From contig CM056564.1 in assembly GCA_029721515.1 (NCBI GenBank), forward strand, positions 5,587,011-5,651,010: a DNA stretch of 64,000 bases. The letters run 5' to 3'. Position 1 is the first letter of the stretch; every line of letters starts with the position of its first letter. The translations under genes and the position numbers were made by a program. Positions 45,300 to 57,910 of the stretch are shown piece by piece. Under the pieces are notes generated by a model. It ran no database searches. It saw only the letters and a list, made by a program, of their open reading frames with translations, and was not told where the DNA came from. Source of the stretch: Synanceia verrucosa. Lineage: Eukaryota; Chordata; Actinopteri; Perciformes; Synanceiidae.

Positions 45300-46050
45300 T
45301 ATTCTGGAAAACAACACAAAGGGATGACAGAAAACCTTTTTGACACAGTCAAACATGGAGTTTACACTTACAGTTAATAAACAGCATTCTCATGGACCTT
45401 TCCAGAATGTTCCTCACCTGGCTGACCCCTGACCTGCTGCCTGTCTCTGACTCTCCTGCTTATCTTAGCTGTGTTCAGGTTGCCTGTCTGGCCTGTCTGA
45501 CCTCCTTGTTGCCAGCTCAGCTCGTCCATTGACCACAGATGATCATAAAGTGCCGATAAATCAAGCAGCATTTGAGTCCTCTTCCATGTTGACCTGTACC
45601 TGAAGTGCTGCAGCAAATAACTATTCTAAAACAATGAAAATTAAAGAACAACAATAATAAACAATAATAACAGTCAGGATTCTTCACCACTTGTCGAGTT
45701 AACCATTTTTTTTCTGTAATGAGTAGTGTACATATTGCAGCATTAAATAATTTTTGAATGCTGTTACCGTTAGAATATTTTATATCCTGATACCAAAACA
45801 ATAATTTCCTTAATGTTTATCTATAAAACCCTTTTGTCATTTAACAAAAGAACCCAAAGCTCTCAACTGTTATCAAAATACAAGATTAGACACAAAAGAT
45901 TTAAATCTATCTGATGAAATAATAAATTAACAGGATTATGAATCTGACCAGACATCTGATGTCATCTTTCAGACATTGATACTCAGACACAGAACCATTT
46001 CAAAAGTATCGATAAGAAAAACAAATCATTCTCTATTTCTGTGATCTCAC

Positions 46051-46111
46051 CTTCAGCAGCTTCTGATCAAATCCTCTGTATCACACACTCATCCACCTGT
46101 ACTTTATATCC
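46051..46111 (-). promoter_or_regulatory. Unit 3 promoter (TATA box) and non-coding first exon
   Basis: GGATATAAAG at 46102-46111; exon end CTGCTGAAG|GTGAGATC at 46051. Upstream TGATGTCATCA as in unit 1. Confidence 0.5.
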
Positions 46112-46537
46112 TGACACTCTCTGCCCTGAGTATGATGACATCAGAGGTTACTTCAGGTAAATACCCACAAGCTGTGTAAGTATGAAAAACTATCTTTCTT
46201 AAAACCTTCCTATTTTTCCAGTCTCTTGTGCTTGCACCTGTGTGTCTGTCTGTTTTGGCCTGATGTGTTTGGGAAGCAGTGAGCATACGACTGGATAAGT
46301 GACAATCAACATATTTTGGGGCAGTTTGTAAACAGATGTTCACATACAGTTTCATAAAAATATTTCCATAGGTGTTGTGGTGCTCTGTAGCAGGGTTTCC
46401 CCTCACAAAACTGGGTCCCAAAGCAAAATTTTACTTGGAGGCCCCTCACCCATCCCAAATGAATCGTGGTTACAAATTGACTGTACAACAACATGTCATT
46501 TCACCTGACAACCTAATAATAATGATAATAATAATAT

Positions 46538-46905
46538 ACGGCATGGTGGTGTAGTGGTTAGCACTGTCACCTCACAGCAAGAAGGTACTGGGTTCGATTC
46601 CCGGCCCGGGGCCTTTCTGTGTGGAGTTTGCATGTTCTCCCCGTGTCTGTGTGGGTTCTCTCCGGGTTCTCCGGCTTCCTCCCACCATCCAAAAACATGC
46701 ATGGGGATTAGGTTAATTGGCTAATTTAAATTGACCGTGGGTGTGAATGTGAGTGGTTGTCTGTCTCTATGTGTCCTGGGATTAACTGGAGACTTGTCCA
46801 GGGTGTACCCTGCCTTTCACCCTAAGACAGCTGGGATAGGCTCCAGCCCCCCCGTGACCCTATGAGAGGATAAATGGTGGATAATGAATGGGTGGATGGA
46901 TGGAA
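46538..46905 (+). mobile_element. tRNA-derived SINE, full length
   Basis: Head 'acggcatggtggtgtagtgg', B-box-like 'ggttcgattcc', and tail 'gggtggatggatgg'. Duplicate of the copy at 33821. Confidence 0.8.
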
Positions 46906-46989
46906 AATAATAATAATCATAGCCCTGCAATGAACAGGAGACTAGCCCAGGGTGTACCCTGCTTCTCACCCTAAAACAGCTAGGATAGA

Positions 46990-47365
46990 CTCCAAGGGGA
47001 TGGAGCTCAATACTGTTATGTGGCTGAGAGATGTTGTTGTGGTCCTCCTCCTCTGTTCAGACATGGTTTCTCAAGATTGACAAAAATGTCTTCTTTAACT
47101 CCTCTCTCAAACCATCTGTCTTCCCTGGTTAAAACCTGGACATTACTGTCCTCAGAGGAGTGTCTTCAGGTGTCTTTCAGGTGCAGGTGATCTGCTGAGT
47201 CATGTCTGAGGAGTTGTCTCTCCTGTATTGAGCCATACTCTTGTGGAGCTCTTGTTTGGTCTCCACCAATGTACAAGTCACTGCATTCCTCACTGCACTG
47301 GACAGCATACACCACATTACTTTGCTTGTGTCATGTGATTTTTGTCCTATAGGTGGACCAACTTC
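46990..47365 (-). mobile_element. Penelope-like element fragment, duplicate of 34270-34640
   Basis: Near-identical copy of the GIY-YIG-type fragment in the preceding block, with small indels. Confidence 0.5.
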
Positions 47366-47956
47366 TGTCTCAGTGTGTTAACAGATTTGAAGTGCATAGA
47401 AGGGAAAAAGTGCATTTGTGATACTTGACTGTTTGTGTGTAGTTTTTTCTGTCAGTCTGTCAAACTAAATGACCAAAGGGTGGTTCTCCTCCTTTCTTCA
47501 TGTTTGTCTTTTTCTTTAAAGCCTTGAATTGGATGTGATCATGTGGTCACAGAGCAGAATAAAGAACCATGATGATAACTCATCTTAAATAATGAGATAA
47601 TGAGTCATAAAAGTCCATGTGACAACTGACATGTTGTAACTCTTGTTGTCTAGAAACAGACTAGAACTGGAAGGACAGTGTTGGATCATTTTGTGCTTAA
47701 ATTGCTGTGGGTAAAGAGAGATTAATAAAGTAATTCTTCATCTTTGAAATACACACAGTTTTGTGGGTGTGCTAGCTTCAGGGGAAACCAAAGCTGAAGG
47801 CAAACAATTTGAGTAGTATGTGATTAAGCCAGAGGTGAAATACATTTTTAAATTCTGTCCTCTCTGTGTTTGAGCTGCAGTTTTTCTTCTCTGCTTGGTT
47901 TGTCTCTCTGCATCCATTAGTATAATCAGCTTGAGTCAACTCTGACCAAAGACATA

Positions 47957-49374
47957 CACTACTCAAAAAAAGTTAGGAATGTTGGACTTTTGTATGAAAT
48001 TTCTGGAAAATGTAAAAAGTTGATGCTACAGTGATATTATATCATGAAAGTAGGACATTTAAGTAGAAGTATGTAATGGTAATTTCTTCATCTCAAAAAT
48101 TTTGTAGGAGTCGCATTTAAGTTTCCTTTTTTGAATGACCAACTAATATTTTTGTTTTTGTGTCTGGTAATTTGTGAGACTGCACCCTGTATAGGGTGAT
48201 GACGGGCACTAGCTTTTATAAGGCTGCTGCCAGCACATGATTGGGCAACGCAGTCTCATGAAATATTCGTATGATATCATACGAAAAGTAAGGCACAGAT
48301 TTTCGTGCTTATCTTACAAATGACCGGCAACATGACCGATCAGCACGGAAGCGACAACCTTAAAAATGCTGGACAGTCCTTTCACTGTCAGCGGACATTC
48401 TTTTCACTGTCAGCTGGAACTGTAACATTACAATACGCATTGAAATACGCCCGACAACACTTCCAGTGATGGTTAAGTGTAGGGATAAGATTACAGGGTT
48501 AGGCTTATGGAAATAAAATGCATATTTCCCAAAATGCACCAGAATTCATAAACTACTCCACTGAAAACGTAAGGGATGTCCACGGAGAATGTAAGGAATG
48601 TCTGACATGTTTGACAGAAAATGATGAAAAGAACTGTTTAAATACAAAATGTCATTGAACCAGAACATTTAGTGGTAAATTCATGGATCAGACCTGTTGT
48701 GGTTTTTGCAGTTAATCACCTTGTAGGACAACAACATGTTATGCAACAAATACTGAAACACTGAACAGCTGCACATGTGCATTCAAAAGTTCAAGGAAAG
48801 TCAGATTAAGTTCACCTGTAAGGTCATTGTGCATTTTAGGTGCATTATGAAATTTCATCCAAAAGCCCAATTGTGGTGGTTTGTGTTTTTGTGCTTTTAT
48901 TTTGGTAGTTTATTTTCTGGAGTTGTGCTTTCTGGTTCTCACTTGTGTGGTTTTTGTTCCCGGTGGCTCCCTTCCCCCACGGCGCTGAGGAGTAATTGAA
49001 CACACCTGCACCAGATTGGATCATCAGACTGGCTACTTAAGACCTGCAGTGACACTCCTCAGCACCAGAGTATCCAGTTATCCTCCGTGGTAGCAGCTTG
49101 GCTTTTCGCTTCACAGATTGTAAGTCTTTCTCGTACACCCTCCAGTGAATGTTTACTCACCCGTGTCTCTCTTCATCTGTTTTTACCAGTGCCTCCCGTC
49201 ACCCTCACAGCCCAGCACTCACCCTCGTGTCTTCCCTTCACTTGTGGACTTTTTTGAAACCATCACCGGCTTTTTGTTGAATAAACCTTTGTACTCACCT
49301 GAACTGCATCTGCTCCTGGGTCCCCTTATTCCCTACAAGCCACACCCAATATCCCTAACTTTATGTGAACAGTG
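47957..49374. mobile_element. Mariner-like element interrupted by an LTR
   Basis: Duplicate of 35241-36174 with the same TA-flanked ends, split by the LTR at 48872-49344. Confidence 0.6.
48872..49344 (+). mobile_element. Solo LTR of a second family with 6-bp target duplication
   Basis: 473 nt, TGTGGTGG...GCCACA, flanked by CCCAAT at 48866-48871 and 49345-49350. The uninterrupted site CCCAAT is seen once in the paralogous copy at about 36145-36150. AATAAA lies near 49280 and a TATA-less promoter region upstream. No internal part remains. Confidence 0.75.
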
Positions 49375-49882
49375 TATGTTGAGCTGAAAGAGAATAAAAC
49401 AGCAAGGTTCAGTTATCCAATCAGAAATCCATTAGACAGGACAAACTGTTAGGTTTCAGGTCAGACTTTGTTTCATTAACTCATTGAGTGCCAGCTGTTT
49501 TATAAAACAGAAAATGCCTTGTGCCAGCATTTTTGAGACATTTTGAGACATTTTTTTAAGACCCACAGAATATTTTGTACTATGACTCTGAAAAAACAGA
49601 ATAGCTCAAATGAAAGAAGAGACTCTCTATTTCATCATGAAAAAATGTTTGTTTTTACCTTGTTCCATTCTTTTTTTATCAGAGGTAGAATAGATGCCAC
49701 TTTTACCAATATCACCACTTTTTGTCCAGATTCCTTTTGTTTTGAGGTCGGGTAGGGACATCAGTCTCACATTGAGAGGTATGAACTGTAATGACTTTTT
49801 ATTCATAGAAAGAAGTTTCCATGTTTTTCTACTGACTTCAATACATTCAGTGTTGTTGTTGAGCAGCATTAGAGGAACTTAA

Positions 49883-50598
49883 TGTCATGCCTGTCAAGTT
49901 AAGTGTGTTTATTATTTCAGTCTTGTCATTTGGTCTTGTCATTTCCTGTTTTATTTTGACATTAATTGTCTTCCCTTGTGTTTCAGCTTCACTCTTCCTG
50001 CCATTGTCAGCCCCGCCCCTGATTGTTTTCAGCTGTTACCCATTACCTAGTGTATATATGTCTGCGTCTCCGCCAGTCCTGTGCCAGTACGTCTTGTGTT
50101 TCCGTGCCAAGCTACCCGCCATCTTCCACGTCGATCGTTCAGTCAGGTTTCGCCGTCATTGTCTGTGTTTTTGAGCTGTTTTGTTTCCTTTGTCACTTTG
50201 TCTTCGCTTGTATAGTCTGTCAGTGTAGTCAGTCCTCTGTGTTAGTTGTTTTTCTGTAACTGAGTGTTTCCCTCACCTTTGTGAGCGCTTTCTGTTAATT
50301 CATAAAGTCACCTTTTCCTCACCGTTTGAGAGTTTTCTGTTTAAGTTATTTTCCCCCTTAGAGAAGCTCTAGATACCCTCAGGGTTGTGTTGGTAATTTT
50401 CATAGCTGTGTCATTTTGTTGATAACTTTAATAGCTAGTAGCTGATGTTTTTCTGTTTCCCTTTCCAGGTAGTCAGGTTAGAGTGTAATTCCTCCCTGTA
50501 CCGTTGTTCTTTGTTCCTCTTAATAAATCCTTGTTTGATACTTTGATTTTTGAGTCGTGCGTTTGGGTTCTTTCTTGTCGTGTTGCCAAGTTCTTACA
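49883..50598 (+). mobile_element. Solo LTR of the Gypsy family with CTTAA duplication
   Basis: 716 nt, TGTCATGCC...TTCTTACA, flanked by CTTAA at 49878-49882 and 50599-50603. The flanking sequence on both sides is the same as around the full element at 36682-42571. It therefore derives from the same insertion event, reduced by LTR-LTR recombination or gene conversion. Confidence 0.9.
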
Positions 50599-50603
50599 CT
50601 TAA

Positions 50604-51084
50604 GCTCTAAACTCAACTCTCAATATAACTCTTTTATTAATATTTATACTAACTCTATCTTCTTACTGTTCCTCCTCTCTACCTTCTCTACCAGTTCTCT
50701 CACATCATCTCTTCCTCTACTCTTCATCTATAACCTTGTCTCTCTCTTCTCCATCTCATATTCACCCACATTCACAGGCATGTTTCCAGCTTTCAGTGGA
50801 ACCAGATATGAATCAGAATGAGATTCAATCAGAGTGAAACTTTAACTGCTGCTGCAGTCCATATATCCATCAACACTGAACCAGTTGGATTAATACACTG
50901 AAACCAAACTAAGAATATTCCACTTTACAAATGGACTTAATATTGATATGACTGTGTCCTCAGGTGGGCTTGGTGACAGTTGGTGAAATTTAACCTCATC
51001 CTAAAAACTAACATGTTTTCTACTGAATATATCTGATAACTGTTGTGAAGCTGTTTGCAAATGATCAGAGGTAGAAAAGAAAAG
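50604..51084. repeat. Array spacer block before unit 4
   Basis: Copy of 42577-43029; no gene. Confidence 0.5.
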
Positions 51085-51283
51085 AGTGTACATGCATAGA
51101 GTGTTTATTTGAAGCTGTCAATCACATGGAAACTGACAGGAAGTGGAGTTGATGAGTTTCAATAGTAGAGGACAGAAAAGGTATGACAGTGATAATAGTA
51201 ATGATGATGATGATGATGAAGACTGTTAGTACGCTGCATCACATTGAGACTGACAGTCGGTCCTTCGCTGCTACTTCACAGTT
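51085..51283 (-). other. Peptide-array unit 4: last (3' UTR) exon with AATAAA
   Basis: Acceptor TTGTTTACAG. AATAAA at 51104-51109 on the minus strand. Confidence 0.45.
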
Positions 51284-51396
51284 CTGTAAACAATCAAATC
51301 ATCAACATGAACAAGGTTTAAGGAAACACAGTGAGTTCAACCTCAAGGATGGAAATAATATATTAAAAATAATATTGTTCTTACTTTTTTTGACCT

Positions 51397-53295
51397 TTAA
51401 ACTTTTGGAACCCTGAAAAAAAAACATGTTTTCAGATTTCAGTATCATGTTTCATGATGTTTTGTGCCTTTCATGCAGTGTGTTTTATTTGTCATAGCTG
51501 CATATCAGTCAATTCTCCTGAGAATTTATTGTTAGAATTCTTTATATTTGTCACATAAATAAAGTGAGACTACTCTTTAGAAAACAGAGAAACTGAGTGT
51601 GTTTGATTTCTAAGAAAATAAAAAGTCTGAGGTTGTTCCTAACTTCCTGTCACACTTCAGTCTCAAGCTCTTTTCAGCTATATTCAGACATTCAGACAAA
51701 ATATTTATCATTGTTGTTGGACTTTACTGTGTTCAACTTGTGCAAGTCAGGGACAGCTTATAGTTTCTCGGATGTTCGAAGGAAAAGGTCACACAGAGGT
51801 GGAGAGTTAATGTAAGGAATAACACTGATAAGGTGTCCATTATCAGGAATTATTTGAGACAGACAGACTGTTTAAACAGGCCTGTCTGTTAGGCTGTTCC
51901 ATCCTGGAGGTGACTGTCTCTCTGTCAACAGGTAAATTAGCTTTTGCTCAATGAACAAAAGTCACATAGCTTACAATATGCCATACCAATAATGCAAACA
52001 TCAATTATAGTCAACAAAATACCTTACATCACATACTTCACCTCCCCCTCATTGACGGCATCAGACCAGGATACACTTTGCCACCTCTTGATTTGCCCCT
52101 GCAACACATGGTGAGTATGGTATGTAACAAAATGAACTTATGTATATTATTGAAAAATGGTGAACTTTAAGATTAAAGCAAACAATTGACAAACATGGGT
52201 AAAGGGAGAATGGTTTGAGGTTGAAAGTGAGAAATGAGGACACGGTGTGATCTCACCCACTTTGTCACAGTGAGGGACAGCTTATAGTTTTCAAGGTGTT
52301 AGAAGGAAAAGGTTACACAGAGGAGGAGAGTTAATGTAAGGAATAACAGTGATAAGGTGTCCATTATCAGGAATTAGTTTACAATGCAGAGGCCTGAATC
52401 GTCAGACACACAGCATCGTCTATTAATTCCAGATTATTGACAACTCCAAGGCCATTGAAGAAATGATTTTACTTACATGACAACTTTCTTTGCAATTATC
52501 GCTAAAGGTCTCCAGTTCCTATCCATACCTGGAATACAGAGGCCAAACTGCACTTTATTGGTTTTGTGATGTTTGAAAAAAGTAGCTGTTAACAATCTGG
52601 TCTATTAACATTAATATTTTTCTGTGTAGACGTACAGTGTTCATACACTGTACAGTACATCTACACCAAAAAAAAATGTGCTTATACTGTGCTTATACTA
52701 CGACTGTATATTATAACTTAAAGATGAGATTGTGTATGGCAGGAGAGGACATGGAGGTTACCATAAAAACATCACAATGAAAGGGTGCTATTGCAAAAAA
52801 GAAATTTGTAATAAAAAGAAAAAAAATCAATCCTGTGTAAATGCCTGTATTGTATGACAGTTCGTCACAGGACACCACAACCACTCACACTCACATTCAC
52901 ACCTACGGTCAATTTAAATTAGCCAATTAACCAAATCCCCATACAAGTTTTTGGATGGTGGGAGGACACCGGAGTACCCGGAGAGAACCCATGCAGACAC
53001 GGGGAGAACATGCAAACTCCACACAGAGAGGCACCGGGCCAGGATTCAAACCCAGTACCTTCTTGCTGTGAGGCGACAGTGCTAACCACTACACCACCGT
53101 GCCGCCCATGCCTTTATTAATAATACATTAATCTTACTTAAAATCACAATGTTTATGTTGCTACAGATCTTAAAACTGATGGATGAATATTTGTATCTTT
53201 TTGAAGCGCATTTAATATCAGATGTTTTTACCATGAGTAATGTCAGGAAGGCTGGCTATGCTCAGCAGGAGCAGGATGAGAATCAGAGTCTTCAT
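51397..53295 (-). CDS. Secreted peptide gene, array unit 4 (possibly decaying)
   Basis: The signal exon is 53232-53295 (MKTLILILLLLSIASLPDIT then H). The middle exon is 52477-52528 (52 nt): GMDRNWRPLAIIAKKVV, as in unit 3. The small exon is 51385-51412, read MVPKV then stop in the resulting phase; its other frame gives GFQKFKG. About 43 residues. Near-identical to unit 3, so the phase change predates their separation. The TATA box is at 54133. The product could be a diverged peptide or a dead copy. Confidence 0.4.
52861..53107 (-). mobile_element. tRNA-derived SINE in the unit 4 intron
   Basis: Near-identical to 44876-45113. Confidence 0.75.
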
Positions 53296-54081
53296 TATTC
53301 TGCAAAAAACCCAAAAGGATAACAGAAAATCTTTTTGACACAGTCGAACACAGAGTTCACACTTACAGTTAATAAACAGCATTCTCATGGACCTTTCCAG
53401 AACATTCCTCACCTGGCTGACCCCTGACCTGCTGCCTGTCTCTGACTCTCCTGCTTATCTTAGCTGTGTTCAGGTTGTCTGTCTGGCCTGCCTGCCTCCT
53501 TGTTGCCAGCTCAGTCCGTCCATTGACCACAGATGATCATAAAGTGCCTATAAGTCAACCAGCATTTGAGTCCTCTTCCATGTTGACCTGTACCTGAAGT
53601 GCTGCAGCAAATAGTTATTCTAAAACACTGAAAATTAGAGAATACCAAATAAACAGTCAGGACTCTTCATCATTGGGCCAGTAAATAGATTATTTTTTTC
53701 TTTTACTGTACTGAGTAGTATTTGTGTTCATATTACAACTTTAAAATATTTAAATGCTATTACCATTGGAATATTGATATCCTGATACCAAAACAATAAT
53801 ACCCTTGATGTTTATCTATAAAAGCCTTTTTCTATAAAAGCCTTTTGTGATTTAACCAAAGAACCCAACACTTTTCAATTGTTGTTATAATACAAGACTA
53901 GACACAAAATATAGAAATATTTCTGATGGATGAAATAATAAATTACCAGGATTATGAATCTGACCAGACATCTGATTTCATCTTTCAGATACTTACTGAT
54001 ACTCAGTCACAGACACATTTCAAAAGTATCAATAAGAAAAACAAATCAGAATAACTTCACCAACTACTTCTATGATCTCAC

Positions 54082-54142
54082 CTTCAGCAGCTTCTGCTCA
54101 AATCCCCTGTATCACACACTCATCCACCTGTACTTTATATCC
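54082..54142 (-). promoter_or_regulatory. Unit 4 promoter (TATA box) and non-coding first exon
   Basis: GGATATAAAG at 54133-54142; exon end CTGCTGAAG|GTGAGATC at 54082. Upstream TGATGTCATCA. Confidence 0.5.
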
Positions 54143-54344
54143 TGACACTCTCTGCCATGAGTATGATGACATCAGAGGTTACTTCAGGTAAATACCCACA
54201 AACTGTGTAAGTATGAAAAACCATTTTCCTAAAACCTTCCTGTTTTTCCAGTCTCTTGGACCTGCACCTGTTTGTCTGCCTGTTTCTGCCTGATGTGTTT
54301 GGGAAGCAGTGAGCATACGACTGGATAAGTGAGAATCACCATAC

Positions 54345-54535
54345 AGTATGTTGTTTGGATGATACAAGTTCAAACTAACATTGTTCCAACTTACATAGTA
54401 TGACAGTAGTTGGAGATTTTTGGGAAACGGTCGAAAAGGGGAAGTTTGGTTGTTCGGAGGTAGTACTACCGAGGTTTCAGGCTAACTTTCATAATTTTTG
54501 GGGGAATGCACCCCTGGTTAGAACCCAGCAGCACA
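54345..54535. repeat. Three-copy interspersed repeat, copy 1
   Basis: Contains 'gtagttggagatttttggga' and 'gaagtttggt' followed by 'gaatgcacccctgg'. Related copies lie at 56590-56775 and 57720-57910. Probably a MITE family. Confidence 0.5.
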
Positions 54536-54549
54536 ACTCAAGGCCAGGG

Positions 54550-55500
54550 GGATGTTCCAGAAAGCGGGTTTAGTGAAAACTCTGAGTATGTTAACCCAGA
54601 AGTGAGGGAAACTCTGGGTTTTCAGTTCCAGAAAGGGAGGTAAGTAAAACTCGGAGTCAATCACCATGGCAACTGACTCTGTGAACCTAACTTGCTCACT
54701 GGCAGGTTTTCTGCCAGAAATCCTGAGTTTATCCTCCTGTCTCCTCCTACTGCCAAGCCTGAAGCAGCAGTCAGAAAAACTTGGGTTGCCCGTACATAAT
54801 AAATCCGATCGACATTGAGGCACAGTTAATTCAAAATGCGTTACACCGGGAGAGGATCGTCAGACCCTGTTTAGAGGTGCTATCATTCCCAAACGAATAT
54901 CTATTTGAACGGTACCATTTTTTATTGGATTCCCTACTTTATCTGAACAACATTCTCAGGCTGCACATATCAAATGTGACTCACCACGGACGTGCATTCT
55001 CATCAGAGCAAATATTGTGCATCGCGCTACGTTTTTTTGCAAACGGCAGCTTTTTATATAGAATAGATACTTTGTCACATACATATTGCTACATACATGA
55101 AATTTGTCCTCTACATTTAACCCATCCCCTCAGGGAGCAGTGGGCTGCCGTGTAAGGCGCCCGGGGAGCTGCGGATTCGGTGCCTTGCTCAAGGGCACCT
55201 CGGCAGTGCCCAGGAGGAGAAACTGGCACCTCTCCAGCCAGTCCACTCTCCAAACTTGGTCCAACCTGGACTTGAACCAGCGACCCTCCGATTCCCAGCC
55301 CAAGTCACGACAGACTGAGCTACTGCCGCCCCATATATGAAATCAGTGATGCGGAAAACATCGGGAAGGCCACGGTGTGTAGAGCTGTGAGAAAGGTCAC
55401 GCTAGCCATCAAACAGCTGCTGCCCATAATGGTGGTGTTCCCTGGGCACAAACCATTGAGTACCAAAGAAGAGGAATTCCACAGGATTGCAGGTAACTGA
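54550..55500 (+). mobile_element. PIF/Harbinger transposon fragment
   Basis: The left end 'gggggatgttccagaaagcg' resembles Harbinger termini. From 54800 a transposase frame reads INPIDIEAQLIQNALHRERI, FPNEYLFERYHFLLDSLLYL and ILCIALRFFANGSFLY. After a SINE insertion it continues GDAENIGKATVCR-like: AENIGKATVCRAVRKVTLAI, then VFPGHKPLSTKEEEFHRIAG and a possible donor GTAACT. The C-terminal half is absent. The second Harbinger protein (Myb-like) is not seen. Confidence 0.7.
55080..55340 (-). mobile_element. tRNA-derived SINE inserted in the Harbinger transposase
   Basis: In reverse complement the head is 'ggcggcagtagctcagtctg' (A-box-like) and the B-box-like segment 'ggttcaagtcc'. It then runs into 'gtgcccttgagcaaggcacc' and a 'gggatgggttaaatgtag' end. 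It splits the conserved transposase motif between 'tttttata' and 'tatgaaatcag'. A different SINE family from the copies at 33821 and 46538. Confidence 0.75.
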
Positions 55501-55539
55501 TGTAGACATCAGTTGCCAAGTCAATGACAATATTCTAAA

Positions 55540-55860
55540 ATTCTATTCTGTATTCTATACTATATTTAGTATTATGTTCGATACATTCTGCTGCAACCTC
55601 AGACTGGGATAAGTAATTAGCTAGCAATCCAGCTGAATGCCCCCCACAACCTAGGGAAGCAGGAGCACTCATGAGGCCAAACCCAGAGAGCCACCAGGGC
55701 CACCGAGAACCACACAGATCCCACGACCAAGGGGAGGCAGAGACCACCACCACCGAGGCAGCCAGAACAAGCCCAAACGGGGTCAGGGGCACGAGGGCGA
55801 TCAGATGCATCGTTGAAAGATGCAAGTGTTTCCCAAAAGCTTAGTTGGAACGATGCATCG
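55540..55860. other. GC-rich fragment of unknown origin
   Basis: A GC-rich run ('ccaccagggccaccgagaac', 'aggggaggcagagaccacca') that contrasts with the AT-rich surroundings and so probably came from a retroelement. No domain recognised. Confidence 0.3.
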
Positions 55861-55949
55861 GAAAGTTGTGTCGTTCAAACGCATAGCATGGAGCTGTCGG
55901 GTGTCGTCGTGTCCTCTTCATCTTTTTGGGTCTCGAAATGTCAGGATTG

Positions 55950-57200
55950 GGCACCCTGTGATGCGTGATCCCCACCTACAGCATGAATGAAGGATGTCAG
56001 TTTAACTTTCAAGTGAAAAGGTGAAAGTGAAAAGATTCAAGTTATGTTTAAAAACAAAGGTTTGTGTAGCCCTATAACTTTCAAATTACAACTTAAATAG
56101 CCTACTATTAAATAATATTAAATAATTGTATTAGATAGATAGATAGAGATATAGATACTTTATTCATCTCAGAGAGAAATTCACAATGTGTAAGATACAG
56201 TTACACAAAGGATTTCTAATTGAAAATAAGTCATCATTAAAGTAGTTCAATTGATCATGATGAATATTTCACAAAGTTGCTAAAGATGTCACACTGGCTT
56301 AATGGAAATAAAGCTACGTTTCTGTCGTTACCACACTTTCAGCAACGAATACAACCGAGTGCTCTCCGAATGCTTCCTAAAACATCTGGAAACTGTGATG
56401 TAAGGATCTATTTTCTTTTGCGCAGTTATGCCTTAAGGTGGTACGTCCCGGATATAAGTCTCATCACCTGTGATATGTATCAGTGCGCGCAGAATCCAAA
56501 GAAGCTGTATGCCACTCAGTCATGAAGTTCATTAAATAAGTTAACTAGCTTAACTAGCTTTAAGTTGTTTCATTATAACTTCACAACTTCACAGAAACAT
56601 CTGAAACATAGTTTGGATGACAGAAGTTCAAAGTAATATCATTCCAATTTACATAGTACGACGGTAGTTGGAGATTTTTGGGAAATGATCGGAAAGGGGG
56701 AGTTTGGTCGTTCAGAAGTACTACGTACTACCGTGGTTTCATGCTAACTTCCCTCATTATTTGGGAAACACACCCCAGAATAGCTTCTCTGCTATACGTC
56801 ACATCGATGAAAATCCCGCCCAGCGATCCTGATTGGCTCAGTCATTTTTTGCTCCCATAAAGTCCTTTTCACGAGTGTGAGTCCAGATGGATGTGTGGAG
56901 CTCAGTGGAACACCATGTGGAGCTAAGCAGAACAACATTCAGCTGGCGAGAGTCAGGTTAGCATGATCCCCATCTACAGCCTAAATGAAGGCTGTCACTT
57001 TAAATTTCACCTCACAGTTGAGGTGGAAAGATGTAAGTTATGTTTTAGAATCAAATGTTTGTGTAGCCCTAGAAGTGCTGAAATCAAAAACTTCAATAGT
57101 CTACTATTAAATAATTGTATTAAGATTTTGAATTGAAAATAAGTCACCATTAAAGCACTCCAGTAGTGTAACGTAGGCTACTGCACCAAATGTTATGCAG
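55950..57200. repeat. Duplicated spacer with three-copy repeat, copy 2
   Basis: 55970-56290 and 56960-57190 are related ('gatccccacctacagc' / 'gatccccatctacagc', 'gtttgtgtagccct', 'ttgaaaataagtca'). The interspersed repeat copy at 56590-56775 lies between them. No gene. Confidence 0.45.
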
Positions 57201-57419
57201 GTGGGGAAGTTGGATTGCTGCAGTTAAAAATGCAGCATTGCAATGTTTATAACCATGACATTTTGTTTTATCGTGTTTAGGTTGGTTTATTTGTGTGACC
57301 AACAATTGACAAACAAGTGATGTTAAATCTTCACAAATATTGCGAAAACACAGCTCAGTAATTGATTACAATGTCACAAATTTTACTAGGCTACAGTGTG
57401 TCTGCCAGCAAAAGTAAAA

Positions 57420-57530
57420 CATTCCATCACCCTCAACAGGATTTGAACTCAAGCCTCACTGATACTCTCAGTGCACTGGTGCCCATGCTCCAACCACACT
57501 CTCACCTCACCACAGAGCAATGCAGAATCC
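57420..57530 (-). other. tRNA-like sequence, possible SINE head
   Basis: In reverse complement 'gtggttggagcatgggc' and 'gagttcaaatcctgttg' are spaced like A and B boxes of a tRNA promoter. No convincing cloverleaf was worked out, so it is most likely a SINE head or tRNA pseudogene. Confidence 0.3.
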
Positions 57531-57603
57531 GTAGGCATATATATAGACTTAACTTAGACTTATTGATCCAGCTTATTGATTTCCAGCAGCACATAAGAAG
57601 AGC

Positions 57604-57604
<1 letters not shown>

Positions 57605-57645
<41 letters not shown>
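57605..57645. repeat. (TA)n microsatellite
   Basis: About 20 tandem TA units. Confidence 0.95.
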
Positions 57646-57649
<4 letters not shown>

Positions 57650-57719
57650 GAAACTGCAATCAGTTCTTGCTAAATGGAAATGAAGCTACGTGTCTGTCGT
57701 TGAAACACTTTCAGCAACG

Positions 57720-57910
57720 AATGCATGTCATTCGGACAATGCAAGTTCAAACTAATATCGTTCCAACTTACATAGTACAAAGGTAGTTGGAGATTTTTGG
57801 GAAATGGTCGGAAAGGGGAAGTTTGGTCATTCGGAAGTACTACGTACTACTGTGGTTTCAGGCTAACTTCCCTTGATGTTTGGGAAATGCACCCCTGGTG
57901 AGAACCCAGC
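57720..57910. repeat. Three-copy interspersed repeat, copy 3
   Basis: See the copy at 54345. Shares 'gtagttggagatttttggga', 'tactacgtactac' and 'gaaatgcacccctgg'. Confidence 0.5.

Noticed and set aside
57362..57673. Plus-strand frame ending in IYIYIY
   Set aside because: Its end is the (TA)n microsatellite and the upstream part is tRNA-like or SINE sequence.
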